From assembly GCA_903904815.1 (NCBI GenBank), contig CAIVDU010000053.1, positions 186,001 through 250,000 of the forward strand: DNA of 64,000 nucleotides. Reading direction: 5' to 3'. The DNA is from an uncultured Armatimonadota bacterium (lineage in GTDB: Bacteria; Armatimonadota; Fimbriimonadia; Fimbriimonadales; Fimbriimonadaceae). The position numbers were made by a program, and so were the translations under genes. Within the stretch, counting starts at the first letter, position 1. Each line of letters starts with the position of its first letter. Positions 18,004-26,254 of this stretch are shown here, one piece after another. A model generated the notes under the pieces. The model saw nothing but the letters and a program-made list of their open reading frames with translations, did not search any database and was not told the origin of the DNA.

Positions 18004-18197
18004 AGGCGGAGAATAGCTCTTGCCTCCGCAGCCCACCCACCAACTCGAACGCCTTCAAACCGCTCTCTGCGAGCTGCAAACTTCAGAAATGATTCGTGTC
18101 TCCGCAGCCCACCTCTCACCCATAAGAAGTGGTAGCTAAGCCTCTCCTGACTGCAAACTGCACCGGTATGATTCGCGACTCTCAGTCCGCCCCTCAA
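18004..18197. repeat. Dispersed intergenic repeat, cluster A (three degenerate units)
   Basis: Three related units lie in tandem: AGGCGGAGAATAGCTCTTG followed by CCTCCGCAGCCCACC (18004 on), ATGATTCGTGTCTCCGCAGC (around 18088), and TATGATTCGCGACTCTCAGT followed by CCGCCC (around 18165). They share the core ATGATTC-x-TG-x-x-TCCGCAGTCCGCC and a linking CTGCAAACT. Other copies lie at 21037, 39493 and 58948. The GGCGGA/TCCGCC ends can pair. Nothing coding is seen between 17880 and 18290. Confidence 0.65.
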
Positions 18198-18289
18198 TCA
18201 TTCGATAAATAAGTGTTTACTGATCTTTTTGATTAAATCTTGGACAATTTAGTCCTAGTTACCCATTTTGGGAGTAGTCAATCGATTTA

Positions 18290-18440
18290 CCACTGCGTAC
18301 ACTGTAATTCTGCAGGGTCCGCATGCTCAAGGTTGAGCAGGTCCTTGATATGCACTTGTTTCGGTCTCATGGCCAAATGCAGTTCGCTCTGGCGCCTGGT
18401 GGGGGGCTGAGCGAACGTCCTTTTCGAAAGGAGGACTTTT
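18290..18440 (+). ncRNA. Candidate structured small RNA ending in a terminator
   Basis: Three hairpins follow each other on the plus strand: TGCTCAA (18324-18330) with TTGAGCA (18333-18339); GTTCGCTC (18381-18388) with GAGCGAAC (18408-18415); and GTCCTTTTT (18416 on) with the arm ending AGGAGGAC at 18436, followed by TTTTCTTC. The last is a proper intrinsic terminator pointing right, although no plus-strand gene lies upstream. A TACACT box near 18296 could be a -10 element. No known RNA family was recognised. Alternatively the hairpins only terminate the desaturase mRNA from the other side. Confidence 0.3.
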
Positions 18441-18482
18441 CTTCAACCCACCGCTATTTCTTGGAGCCGTTCGTCGTCTGGA

Positions 18483-19457
18483 TCAGACGGTCGCCGTCTC
18501 GCGCTCAAGATGCCTTTGCAGGGCCTCAGCTTTTCGTTCTTCAGGCGTCATCGTAAGTTCTTTTTGGCGTCGCTCGATATCATCCCGAGTAGCCCATCGT
18601 ACGTTCCAGACCAGCTTTGCTTTCTCCAAGAGTCTGAGAAGGTTGGCCGAAGGATCGAGTTGGCCCTTGAACATGCCATGGTTGGCCGCATGACCGATTG
18701 CGTGGTGGTTGTTGTGGTTGGTCTCACCACATGTCATCCAAGCCAAGAAGAGGGAAATTGGATACCCAATAGGACCCTTCACCCAGAAATTCGTGCTCCG
18801 ATCGTCGGTGGCAAAGTCCCTCCGGCCAAACGTGTGAGCGCCCGAGTTGACCCAGTAAGTGCCTTGATTCGCCATGAACACGGCGGTGCCGCCGCCCCAG
18901 AGTAAGCCGTCCCACCAGCCGATGCCAACGAGTTTTCCGAGCGCGGCCGGAATGGCAAATCCCAGCACGGACCAAAGCGCGGTCCAGCGACTAATCTTCA
19001 TCGCCAGAGCATCATTCTTGAATGTTGGGTTGATCGGGCGGTCGAAATGATGCTCGATGAGCCAACCCATGTGGGCATGCCAGAAACCGTCTTCAGGACT
19101 GTGCGGGTCGCCCTCTTTGTCGGCGTGTCGGTGATGCTCAGTGTGATCAGTCGCCCATCGGACGGGTTCACCTTGAATGGACATGCATCCCAAGATCAGG
19201 AAGAGTCCTCGAATCCACGGGTAGGAGTCGTAACTCTTGTGGGTGAGGCCGCGGTGAAATCCGAGCGAAATGCCGTACAGGCGAAGCTTAATTCCCACGA
19301 GGAGGAAGGCAGCGATCGTGAGTTTGTACCAAAGCTCCCCTCGATGAGGCGACGTGCTAAATTCCCAAGCGCCGACGAGGGCGAGCAGGACAGGTCCAAA
19401 CAAGATCAAGAGGGTGATCGCTTTCGCGATCATGGGTTTGCGGTCCGAGACTGTCAT
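18483..19457 (-). CDS. Acyl-CoA / fatty-acid desaturase (membrane, delta-9 type)
   Basis: Di-iron membrane desaturase introducing a double bond in acyl chains. All three histidine boxes are present: HRGLTH, HTEHHRHAD and the last NHNNHHAIGH. Four hydrophobic helices are spaced as in stearoyl-CoA desaturases (LLILFGPVLLALVGAW, LTIAAFLLVGIKLRLY, ILGCMSIQG, LGFAIPAALG). I use ATG 19457 (MTVSDRKP); the longer reading begins with TTG at 19469. The C-terminus is a charged, Glu-rich tail. It stands alone, between the repeat cluster and a 0.5-kb gene-free region. Confidence 0.92.
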   Translation of the reverse strand: MTVSDRKPMIAKAITLLILFGPVLLALVGAWEFSTSPHRGELWYKLTIAAFLLVGIKLRLYGISLGFHRGLTHKSYDSYPWIRGLFLILGCMSIQGEPVRWATDHTEHHRHADKEGDPHSPEDGFWHAHMGWLIEHHFDRPINPTFKNDALAMKISRWTALWSVLGFAIPAALGKLVGIGWWDGLLWGGGTAVFMANQGTYWVNSGAHTFGRRDFATDDRSTNFWVKGPIGYPISLFLAWMTCGETNHNNHHAIGHAANHGMFKGQLDPSANLLRLLEKAKLVWNVRWATRDDIERRQKELTMTPEERKAEALQRHLERETATV

Positions 19458-19469
19458 ATCGTGTTGCAA

Positions 19470-19954
19470 GGCGCCGGATGGCTTCTGGTCCTACTCCGGT
19501 TTCGCGCGCCAACTGGCTGCACGCGTGATCAAACAAGGCTTACATTAGGGCTGAACTTTCGGGTCGCTTTTCTGCAGGCCTCTCATGTTACGTTACCCGG
19601 GAGAGTCAAGTGCCACACCGGCAATAGTCCCTGGGTTCGATGATCGGGAGCAGCCCCTACTCTCTTCAGCAATCGTGCTTTCCATGCGAAATTATTGATG
19701 AGTTCAGACCTCGGCTCGAACTTAAAATCCGCATCCTGCCGGAACGCTGGACGCGGCAACAATCCGAGCACCATGATAAAGACGTTGGTTTTGACGATAA
19801 TGTCTCGCAGATGAGTAGCGCGTGATCCGCAGTGGCATGTTCGCTTGTAAGTGAACGTCAGCATCTGGCAAACTAACGTTGTATCGGCTCGTCGACTGTT
19901 CCAAACTTCAGAGAAAGACGAAATGAAGGTCTAGTCGCCTGGCCGAGGTCAAAG
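19470..19954. other. Gene-free interval (485 bp)
   Basis: Between the desaturase start and the ArsR-type regulator. Short ORFs occur on both strands, but none has a ribosome site, a family pattern or codon bias that I trust. No repeat, tRNA or strong hairpin is seen. It presumably holds both divergent promoters. Confidence 0.5.
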
Positions 19955-20920
19955 ATGCCCTATCACATTAAGGAGTTATCCGCCGCCGAAAGCGTCGCCA
20001 TGTTCAAGGCGCTCGCTTCGGAGTCCCGCGTTCGAATCATTGAATTGCTTGCCGAGCGCGACATGAATATCAATGAGTTGAGCGCAGCTCTGGGTCTGGC
20101 TCAACCCAGCACCTCAAAGCACGTTCAAATCTTGGAGGAGGCGGGCTTGGTCGTCAGCGACTACATGGCTGGCCCCCAGGGAATGCAAAAGCGATGCCGT
20201 CGCGTTCATGAGCGATTGGTCGTCGAGATGGCCGGCAAAGCGGGCACAGTGGAAGGCGTCGGGGAAGTCGAGGTTCCGGTCGGAATGTTCGCGAATGTGT
20301 CGGCAACTTCCACTTGTGGCCTCGCGAGCCGAGAGAAGTTTATTGGTTTGCTGGACAGTCCGCTTTCGTTCTTCATGCCTGAGCGGGCGTCAGCCGAGAT
20401 TCTTTGGACCGCCGGTGGTTTCGTGGAATACAACTTTGCGAACACCTTGCCCTTGCAGACGACGGTGACCGGTATCGACCTTGCGATGGAGGTCTCCTCT
20501 GAGGCTCCCGGTTACAACAACAACTATCCTTCCGACTTGACTCTTTGGATCAATGACGTCGAGGTAGGAACATGGTGCTCACCGGGTGACTATGGCGGGA
20601 CTCGCGGACGATTAAATCCGCATTGGTGGCCAGACAACATGAATCAGTACGGGATTCTGAAGGTGTGGCAGGTGGACAGTACCGGTAGCTCCATTGACGG
20701 CGTGGCTCTTTCGTCGGTCACTGTCGACCAGCTAAAGATAGAGCCATGGCAAGCAACCCGCGTTCGATTAGGCATCAAACCTGAGTCTCCCCACCAGGGA
20801 GGCTTCACGATCTTCGGAAAGGGTTTTGGTAATTACGAGCTCGATCTCTTGCTGAGAATCCGCCACACCGCCTCCGGTGGCACCACCCCCGAGCCCGGGG
20901 CTAATTCGCTCGGCGAGTAG
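19955..20920 (+). CDS. ArsR-HTH regulator with jelly-roll sensor domain (COG4189 type)
   Basis: 321 residues. The N-terminal winged helix (residues ~10-90: MFKALASESRVRIIELLAER, INELSAALGLAQPSTSKHVQ) is ArsR-like. The C-terminal ~180 residues follow the COG4189 pattern: GGFVEYNFAN, SSEAPGYNNNYPSDLTLWIN, VGTWCSPGDYGGTRGRLNPH, QYGILKVWQVD, VRLGIKPES and FGKGFGNYELD. In Firmicutes such regulators sit beside glycosidase genes, and the C-terminal beta-domain resembles a carbohydrate-binding module, so a sugar ligand is likely. Here it lies just upstream of halogenase paralog 3 and the arabinan operon, which suggests it controls them. Confidence 0.85.
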   Translation: MPYHIKELSAAESVAMFKALASESRVRIIELLAERDMNINELSAALGLAQPSTSKHVQILEEAGLVVSDYMAGPQGMQKRCRRVHERLVVEMAGKAGTVEGVGEVEVPVGMFANVSATSTCGLASREKFIGLLDSPLSFFMPERASAEILWTAGGFVEYNFANTLPLQTTVTGIDLAMEVSSEAPGYNNNYPSDLTLWINDVEVGTWCSPGDYGGTRGRLNPHWWPDNMNQYGILKVWQVDSTGSSIDGVALSSVTVDQLKIEPWQATRVRLGIKPESPHQGGFTIFGKGFGNYELDLLLRIRHTASGGTTPEPGANSLGE

Positions 20921-21036
20921 CGAAGGTTTTCGCTCTCGATTGGCTGAATGGCGAGCTCAGTCGATTGTCCATTAGGCAATAGCTTATGCAAGCTAGAGCG
21001 TCTTGGCCAACTTTAATTTAAGCTTCGGCTGCCATC

Positions 21037-21120
21037 GAGGGCGGAAAATGATTCTTGCTTCCGCAGTCCGCCTACCAACTCGAGTCATACCGACCTGATT
21101 CTTCCGCTCTGTACACTGCC
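21037..21120. repeat. Dispersed intergenic repeat, copy B
   Basis: Starts GGGCGGAAAATGATTCTTG, continues CTTCCGCAGTCCGCCTACC and AACTCG, then a second degenerate half (CCTGATTCTTCCGCTCTG). It is the copy closest to the family consensus and lies between the ArsR-type regulator and halogenase paralog 3. Confidence 0.65.
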
Positions 21121-21152
21121 GAGTTTACGAGGAGTTCGCGGAGCTTCATTCG

Positions 21153-21168
21153 AGAACTTTAAAGTTCT
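21153..21168. promoter_or_regulatory. 16-bp perfect palindrome upstream of halogenase paralog 3
   Basis: AGAACTTTAAAGTTCT is a perfect 16-bp palindrome 72 bp before the paralog 3 start codon. An operator for a dimeric regulator is plausible; the neighbouring ArsR-type sensor is the obvious candidate. No second copy was found in the window. Confidence 0.45.
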
Positions 21169-21240
21169 TCTCCCACCAACGCCCTGCACTGAATAATCAT
21201 TGGAATATGGCTATATCTATAGGATAATCAATGCGATCCA

Positions 21241-23001
21241 ATGACGGACCTAGAGCCTCGATATGACGTCGCTGTCATCGGTGGTGGCCCCTCGGGCGCA
21301 ACTACCGCATCTATGCTGAAGAAATACGCACCCCAACTTCGGGTTGCCGTCTTCGAGCGGGAGGTCTTTCCGCGCGACCACATTGGCGAGAGTCTCTTGC
21401 CGCCCGTCTCAGTCGTTCTGAACGAGATGGGAGTCTGGGACAAAGTCGAGGCCGCCAACTTTCCAATCAAAATCGGTTCAACGAATCGGTGGGGGAAGAA
21501 TCCCGAGCTTTGGGATCTTGAGTTCTTTCCCGCTGAGGAGTTCGTCGACGAGCCTCGCCCTGCAAAATACGAGGGCCAGCGGCTCCGCACCGCCTTCCAA
21601 GTCGATCGATCCGTTTACGACAAGATTCTCCTTGACCACGCTAAAGAGTTGGGAGCTGAGGTGTTCGAGGGGACGCGGATCAACAAGGTGGTTTGCTCCG
21701 GCGATCGAATCGAATGCCTACAACTGGACTCGGGCGAATCCATCACCGCTCGCCATTATGTCGACGCCTCGGGTCACAGCGGAATCTTGAGGCGCACATT
21801 AAACGTCGAGTGCGAGTATCCGACTTCGCTCCAAAATATCGCGGTCTGGGATTACTGGCAGAACGCGGAATGGGCGGTAAAGATCGGAGTTGGGGGCACT
21901 AAGATCCAGGTCATGAGCCTCGGTTTTGGTTGGATTTGGTTTATTCCGTTGGGCCCAACTCGAACGAGCATCGGTCTTGTGGTACCGGCCGACTATTACA
22001 AGAAGTGTGAAAAGCGTCCGGAGGAGCTCTATCTCGAAGCATTACAGCAAGACGATCGCGTGTCAGCCTTGATCGCCCATGCTGAGCGGGAAGGGAAGTT
22101 CGCCGCGACCAGAGATTGGTCTTTCCTTTCGAGCCGCCAAGCGGGTGAGAACTGGTTCTTAGTAGGTGAGAGTTGTGGTTTTGCGGATCCGATCCTTTCC
22201 GCCGGATTGACCATGGCCCACGCCGGAGGACGAGAGTTGGCGTTCACCATTTTGGAGATCGAGCGTGGCAATCACGACGAACAGTGGCTAAGAGAACAGT
22301 ACGAGCTGCGTCAATCCCGAAGAGTGGTCAGCCACATGCGGTTTGCCGACTTCTGGTACACGGCAAATGCCCAGTTTTCCGATCTTAAAGACTTCACTCA
22401 GAAGCTTGCAGAGGATGTTGGACTTGACCTGTCACCGGAAAAGGCTTGGCAATGGTTAGCGCAAGGTGGATTCGTAGACGAGGATCTGGGGTGCGGGGTC
22501 GGCGGATTCGGTCTGGGCGCCGTAAAGGCCATGAGCGAAATGATTAGCGAGCTGAGACCGGAGTCGCCACTTGAACTGAATAACGTCCTGAAGTTGAACC
22601 TGGAAGGTGCTTCGTACAAGAATCGCGCCGTGTACGCTGCCGGCCGGGTAGGACGCACCGATTGTTATACGAGAGGGTGCCAGGTTCTTCCCATCGATGG
22701 AACGGTCGAGTTACTGGTCGATCTCCTTCAGCGCACATCGGATTTAGGATTGGTGCTGGACACTTTACGCAAGGTGATCGAGTCGAAGTCTGATGATCCA
22801 ACGCAGAGGTCCGCCATGGAGACGACGGCTATCCAGATATTGGAGGGGTTGATATACGATGGATGGATTCGGTGCTCGCTGAATCCCAACAGGCCGTTGT
22901 ATACGTTCAGATATCGGGACTCCACTGTTCGCTGGAATCGTGACACCCTAACGAGGCGACCTCAGGGAGCGTTGAACTCATCGACTTCACCGGGAAGCTA
23001 G
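21241..23001 (+). CDS. Flavin-dependent halogenase-family oxidoreductase, paralog 3
   Basis: 586 residues, predicted FAD enzyme. GGGPSG (14-19), GESLLP (49-54), Lys77 in FPIKIGSTNRWG, W-I-W-F-I-P (231-236) and GESCGFADPILSAG. The N-terminus (MTDLEPRYDVAVIGGG) is five residues longer than in paralogs 4 and 5, and the C-terminal ~180 residues diverge most. No Shine-Dalgarno sequence precedes the ATG. It is followed by the prepilin/lipoprotein module 2 and the arabinan operon, and preceded by a sugar-sensor-type regulator, so the setting is carbohydrate utilisation rather than a natural-product cluster. Confidence 0.87.
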   Translation: MTDLEPRYDVAVIGGGPSGATTASMLKKYAPQLRVAVFEREVFPRDHIGESLLPPVSVVLNEMGVWDKVEAANFPIKIGSTNRWGKNPELWDLEFFPAEEFVDEPRPAKYEGQRLRTAFQVDRSVYDKILLDHAKELGAEVFEGTRINKVVCSGDRIECLQLDSGESITARHYVDASGHSGILRRTLNVECEYPTSLQNIAVWDYWQNAEWAVKIGVGGTKIQVMSLGFGWIWFIPLGPTRTSIGLVVPADYYKKCEKRPEELYLEALQQDDRVSALIAHAEREGKFAATRDWSFLSSRQAGENWFLVGESCGFADPILSAGLTMAHAGGRELAFTILEIERGNHDEQWLREQYELRQSRRVVSHMRFADFWYTANAQFSDLKDFTQKLAEDVGLDLSPEKAWQWLAQGGFVDEDLGCGVGGFGLGAVKAMSEMISELRPESPLELNNVLKLNLEGASYKNRAVYAAGRVGRTDCYTRGCQVLPIDGTVELLVDLLQRTSDLGLVLDTLRKVIESKSDDPTQRSAMETTAIQILEGLIYDGWIRCSLNPNRPLYTFRYRDSTVRWNRDTLTRRPQGALNSSTSPGS

Positions 23002-23136
23002 CGATCTCGGGCGAAAATGAGACGACGAAGACGAGAATTTGGTCACGCAATAAAGGCGTCGTTCAGTGTGGAGAACCCGCTGTTTCCACGGCTGCCAGGT
23101 CTCGAATTGCGCTCAAAGTGACGTTTTTATGTGACT

Positions 23137-23178
23137 TGGGAATTAATATTCCCATTTGACTATAAACTGTCGTATACT
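23137..23178 (+). promoter_or_regulatory. Palindrome plus shared 23-bp block before prepilin module 2
   Basis: TGGGAAT-N4-ATTCCCA (23137-23154) overlaps a 23-bp block at 23147-23169 (TATTCCCATTT, then GACTATAAACTG). The block recurs at 24734-24756 with 21 of 23 bases identical. In both places a -10-like hexamer follows at the same offset (TATACT 23173-23178; TACAAT 24760-24765). I read it as a common regulator site and promoter. Confidence 0.6.
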
Positions 23179-23203
23179 TCGAATCTGGAGGTCTGGCAAG
23201 ATC

Positions 23204-23363
23204 TAGCGACGGAGCAAAGTTGCGATCCGCGGGCGTAAGTCAAAGACGACCGGGAGTTTCTTCAGGGACATCGTTCCTCTGAAGTGCAGGGGTTCGTCCC
23301 CGGTTGGTGTTCCGAAGCGAATTTTGTCGGCTTGCAAACTATCCGTTCTCATTGGAGAGAAAA
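23204..23363 (+). promoter_or_regulatory. Structured 5' leader of prepilin gene 2
   Basis: About 160-185 nt separate the promoter block from the ATG. Hairpins seen: GCAA-AG-TTGC, GTC-AAA-GAC, a bulged CTTCAGGGA (23260-23268) with TCC-T-CTGAAG (23275-23284), and GGGG (23289) with CCCC (23298-23301). The ribosome site GGAGAG lies free at the end. It could be an mRNA-stabilising or ligand-sensing leader; no known riboswitch consensus fits well. Confidence 0.35.
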
Positions 23364-24218
23364 ATGCAACGACGTACAAACGCATTCACACTTATCGAGC
23401 TCCTTGTTGTTATTGCCATTATTGCCATCTTGGCGGCAATCCTTTTCCCTGTCTTTGCCCAAGCCAAAGCCGCCGCAAAGAAAGTTTCCTGCCTTTCTAA
23501 TCTCAAGCAGATTTCGCTCGCAACGAGTATTTACAACAACGATTTTGACGATGTCATGCCGGCTTCGTTGACTTCATGGGATATGGGCGCGGGCGATCCG
23601 AAAGGATTCATGGACACCGACCTCCACACCATGACCGCAGATAGCGGCTACGGCGGAGATCCCGATCAGAGCCCTCCTCTTCAGCAGGTCTATCCCTACG
23701 TGAAGTCGTTTGGTCTCTATTCGTGCCCTACCGCGTCGGACACGTCGACTTCGGGTTGGACGAAGGTCACGGGCTCAGGGCTCGGTAACTCGTCCTACGT
23801 GTGGAACGGCGCGGTTGGAACTCAGTCCACGACCCGTGCAGACCAGATCGCGAGCTTGATCGTTTGGGCGGAAGGTCCTCAGGTGACCCGAGTTGGATTT
23901 GTTCAGCCTTCGCCTTGGAACAAAGCGTCGCTGCAGCACATGAACGGTATGGACATTAGTTGGGTAGGCGTTATCCACGGTTCGGTAGGTGGAAACTACG
24001 GCTTCGCAGACGGTCATGGTAAGTACATGGCTCGAAATGCAGTTACCTGGGCGATGTACGGCAGTTCCGGCACCCACTGGGACGGTGCGTCCGGCAATCT
24101 CGTCCCGAATACCGACCACATGCATCTCCAGACGGGTAACCAGAACTACTGGTACTCGTGCGGCACATTTGATATCGGCAATACGCTCACCGCTACCGGC
24201 GGCGACGTCTGCGGCTAG
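23364..24218 (+). CDS. Type IV prepilin-like (DUF1559-type) protein, module 2
   Basis: 284 residues starting [19 protein letters not shown], a prepilin leader with cleavage before Phe and Glu+5, and helix end [13 protein letters not shown]. The following [19 protein letters not shown] and the C-terminal [14 protein letters not shown] (H-x-DG motif) are hallmarks of the family. A GGAGAG ribosome site precedes the ATG at 23364; an in-frame upstream GTG/ATG is not needed. Follows halogenase paralog 3 by 362 bp and has its own promoter block. Confidence 0.93.
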   Translation: MQRRTNAFTLIELLVVIAIIAILAAILFPVFAQAKAAAKKVSCLSNLKQISLATSIYNNDFDDVMPASLTSWDMGAGDPKGFMDTDLHTMTADSGYGGDPDQSPPLQQVYPYVKSFGLYSCPTASDTSTSGWTKVTGSGLGNSSYVWNGAVGTQSTTRADQIASLIVWAEGPQVTRVGFVQPSPWNKASLQHMNGMDISWVGVIHGSVGGNYGFADGHGKYMARNAVTWAMYGSSGTHWDGASGNLVPNTDHMHLQTGNQNYWYSCGTFDIGNTLTATGGDVCG

Positions 24219-24384
24219 TTTAGAGATTTGGGGTGTTGGATGGTTCCGGCACCCCACCTTTCTCAGCTTTCCGAGATACGCAGTTGGGAATTCTTTTGTT
24301 CCTAGTCTCCTGCGGATCCCGATTGTCGTGTGGACGTAACGTCTGCGACTGGCGATCGGATGGTCCTAGTGCAAGCAATTCCTC

Positions 24385-24597
24385 ATGAAAAATTTCCAAA
24401 AAGCAGCTATCGCAATCGTTCTTTCGACCTTTGTTTTGGGCTCACTCGGATGCAAGGATCCCGACACAGCTCATTCAGAGCAACTCGGTCAGGCGATGGC
24501 AAATCAGGGCGCGGCAATGAAGTCTGGTAGCGTGCCCGGACCCAAAACTGGCGCTCCAGCAGGAGCTCCTGCCGATCCAAGCGCTCACACGAAGTAA
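24385..24597 (+). CDS. Small lipoprotein paired with prepilin-like protein (module 2)
   Basis: 70 residues with a lipoprotein signal (AIVLSTFVLGSLGC, lipobox L-G-C). The mature part is ~47 residues, Ala/Gly/Pro-rich (GPKTGAPAGAPADPS). It follows prepilin 2 after 166 bp that hold a GGGGTG/CACCCC hairpin (about 24230-24258). It shares no clear sequence with the lipoproteins of modules 1 and 3 apart from size, lipobox and position, so the pairing rather than the sequence is conserved. Confidence 0.72.
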   Translation: MKNFQKAAIAIVLSTFVLGSLGCKDPDTAHSEQLGQAMANQGAAMKSGSVPGPKTGAPAGAPADPSAHTK

Positions 24598-24733
24598 TTC
24601 GCTGCCTAGACACGTTGTTTCATCGAAAAGCCCTGGGCTGTTCAATCTCCAAGTCGGACCGTCGTGGTGATTGCAGTTTCCGGGGCCTCAGCGGATGCGG
24701 ATCAATAGGTCGCAAATCGAAAAATCCCCGGTA

Positions 24734-24765
24734 TATTCCCATTTAACTATATACTGAGGTACAAT
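24734..24765 (+). promoter_or_regulatory. Shared 23-bp block and -10 box before the arabinan operon
   Basis: Second copy of the block seen at 23147: TATTCCCATTT, then AACTATATACTG (24734-24756), and TACAAT at 24760-24765. It lacks the left half of the palindrome present at the first copy. It lies about 110 bp before the GH43 start and suggests co-regulation of prepilin module 2 and the arabinan genes. Confidence 0.55.
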
Positions 24766-24877
24766 AGGTGTTCGGGACTCAGGATCTTCTTTCGGTCCGT
24801 TTGATGAGTCCGACCGAGGATGACTCTGGTCGGTTTTTCCAGGCGACCTGTCGGCTGGCACTCTTGCCCAGGCTCTT

Positions 24878-26254
24878 GTGTTGTGCCTGAGCTCTCTGTT
24901 TTTAGCGTCACAGTGGACAAAGAAATTGATTACCCTTGGCACAGTAGCCCTTGGTCTCGTTCTCCAATCGAGCGTCCGCTCGGAGGGATTCTCTCCATTC
25001 GGCTTTCCCGGCGACTCGGCCAGCTCAATCAATAGCCAGAATGTCCACGACCCTACGGTCATTCAATTTCGAGGTCGCTACTTCTGCTTCAGTACGAGTG
25101 GCGCCGGTTTCGCGATCGTGCGATCATCCGACGACTTGAAGTCCTGGAAAACTCTAGGACCCGTTCTCCCTGACACACCCGAGTGGCTCCAGAAACGGTA
25201 CCAGCACAGGGCGCTCTGGGCCCCTGACGTCTTTGTGCAGGGAGACCGATTGCGGATGTACTACTGCACCAGCAACTTCGGGACCAACGAGTCGGTCATC
25301 GGCATGGCCGAATGTGCCAACTTCGACCCCGATCGGCCGCTCGAGGGCTGGAAAGACACGGGGCTAGTAATTGAGAGTGTCAAAGGGCGAGATTTCTACA
25401 ACGCGATCGATCCCAAAGTGATCGCAGATGGCGATCGGCAGTGGATGTTTTTCGGTTCTTACTTCGCTGGCATCCATCTTGTAGAACTTGATCCGAGGAG
25501 TGGAAAGCTCAAGAACCCCAGCGATCCCAAACCGCAATGTGTGGCGCGAAACACCGACGAGCGCGGCAATCCACTTGAGGGAGCATCCGTCTGTAAACGG
25601 GGGAGTCACTTTTATCTTTTCGTTTCCTATGGCCTAGCCGCTCAGGGGATTCGCAGCACCTACCGAATCATGGTCGGACGGGCTGAGAGTGTCGTCGGGC
25701 CCTACGTGGATCGAGAAGGCCGCTCAATGGTCGAAGGTGGGCACGAGAACGTCCTGAAGTCCTCGTTTCCGATGATTGGTCCGGGTGGTTCCGACGTTTT
25801 CCTGGACTCAAGCGGGCGGTGGCTGATGCCATATCACTTCTATGACGCCCGTCACTATTGGCAGGGTGGACTTTGGGGCATGCCGACGCTTCAGATCCGG
25901 GAACTGCTCTGGTCCGAAGATGGATGGCCCCTGCCCGGAATGCCCATCGAGGCACTCACCCAGCCTCAGCATTCGGCGCCAAAGGGCATTGCCGGGGTGT
26001 GGGTCCACCAGGCCGATTTTGCCGAGCCTAAGCGAATTGAATTGCATGCCGACGGGACTCTTACTGACGGCCAAGTCACGGGCAAATGGGAGAAATCAGG
26101 TCAAAGGCTTACTTTGCGATGGCCTCGAACGGATGCGCCGGGCCAGTACTGGGTAGACGAACTTCTTCTCAGCTATGCTGACGGCTACTATGTTGGTAGA
26201 AATCAGCAGGGGATGGTCATTCGTGGCCTCAGAATCGAGGGAGATTCGAAGTGA
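24878..26254 (+). CDS. GH43 endo-alpha-1,5-L-arabinanase with C-terminal lipocalin-like domain
   Basis: Hydrolyses the arabinan backbone, probably in the periplasm or outside. With the GTG start, the GH43 triad is Asp58 (HDPTV), Asp178 (NAIDPK) and Glu234 (EGASV), embedded in the five-bladed propeller pattern of ABN-type enzymes (WAPDVFV, FFGSYFAGIHLVELD, HFYLFVSYG, RIMVGRAES). After ~residue 365 a domain GIAGVWVHQADF, LHADGTLTDGQVTGKWE, LRWPRT matches the C-terminal domain found in bacterial arabinanases. A signal-like stretch (LITLGTVALGLVLQSSV) follows the start; the exact start (GTG 24878 or TTG 24926) is uncertain. First gene of the operon with the SBP, permeases and GH51. Confidence 0.9.
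   Translation: MLCLSSLFLASQWTKKLITLGTVALGLVLQSSVRSEGFSPFGFPGDSASSINSQNVHDPTVIQFRGRYFCFSTSGAGFAIVRSSDDLKSWKTLGPVLPDTPEWLQKRYQHRALWAPDVFVQGDRLRMYYCTSNFGTNESVIGMAECANFDPDRPLEGWKDTGLVIESVKGRDFYNAIDPKVIADGDRQWMFFGSYFAGIHLVELDPRSGKLKNPSDPKPQCVARNTDERGNPLEGASVCKRGSHFYLFVSYGLAAQGIRSTYRIMVGRAESVVGPYVDREGRSMVEGGHENVLKSSFPMIGPGGSDVFLDSSGRWLMPYHFYDARHYWQGGLWGMPTLQIRELLWSEDGWPLPGMPIEALTQPQHSAPKGIAGVWVHQADFAEPKRIELHADGTLTDGQVTGKWEKSGQRLTLRWPRTDAPGQYWVDELLLSYADGYYVGRNQQGMVIRGLRIEGDSK

Noticed and set aside
19583-19864. 93-codon minus-strand ORF in the gene-free interval
   Set aside because: No ribosome site, no signal or domain pattern, Cys/His content not arranged in a motif.
23190-23300. c-di-GMP-I riboswitch in the prepilin 2 leader
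   Set aside because: GACGGAGCAAAG and ACGACCGG faintly recall the consensus, but spacing and conserved tetraloop/receptor are missing; kept only as a structured leader.
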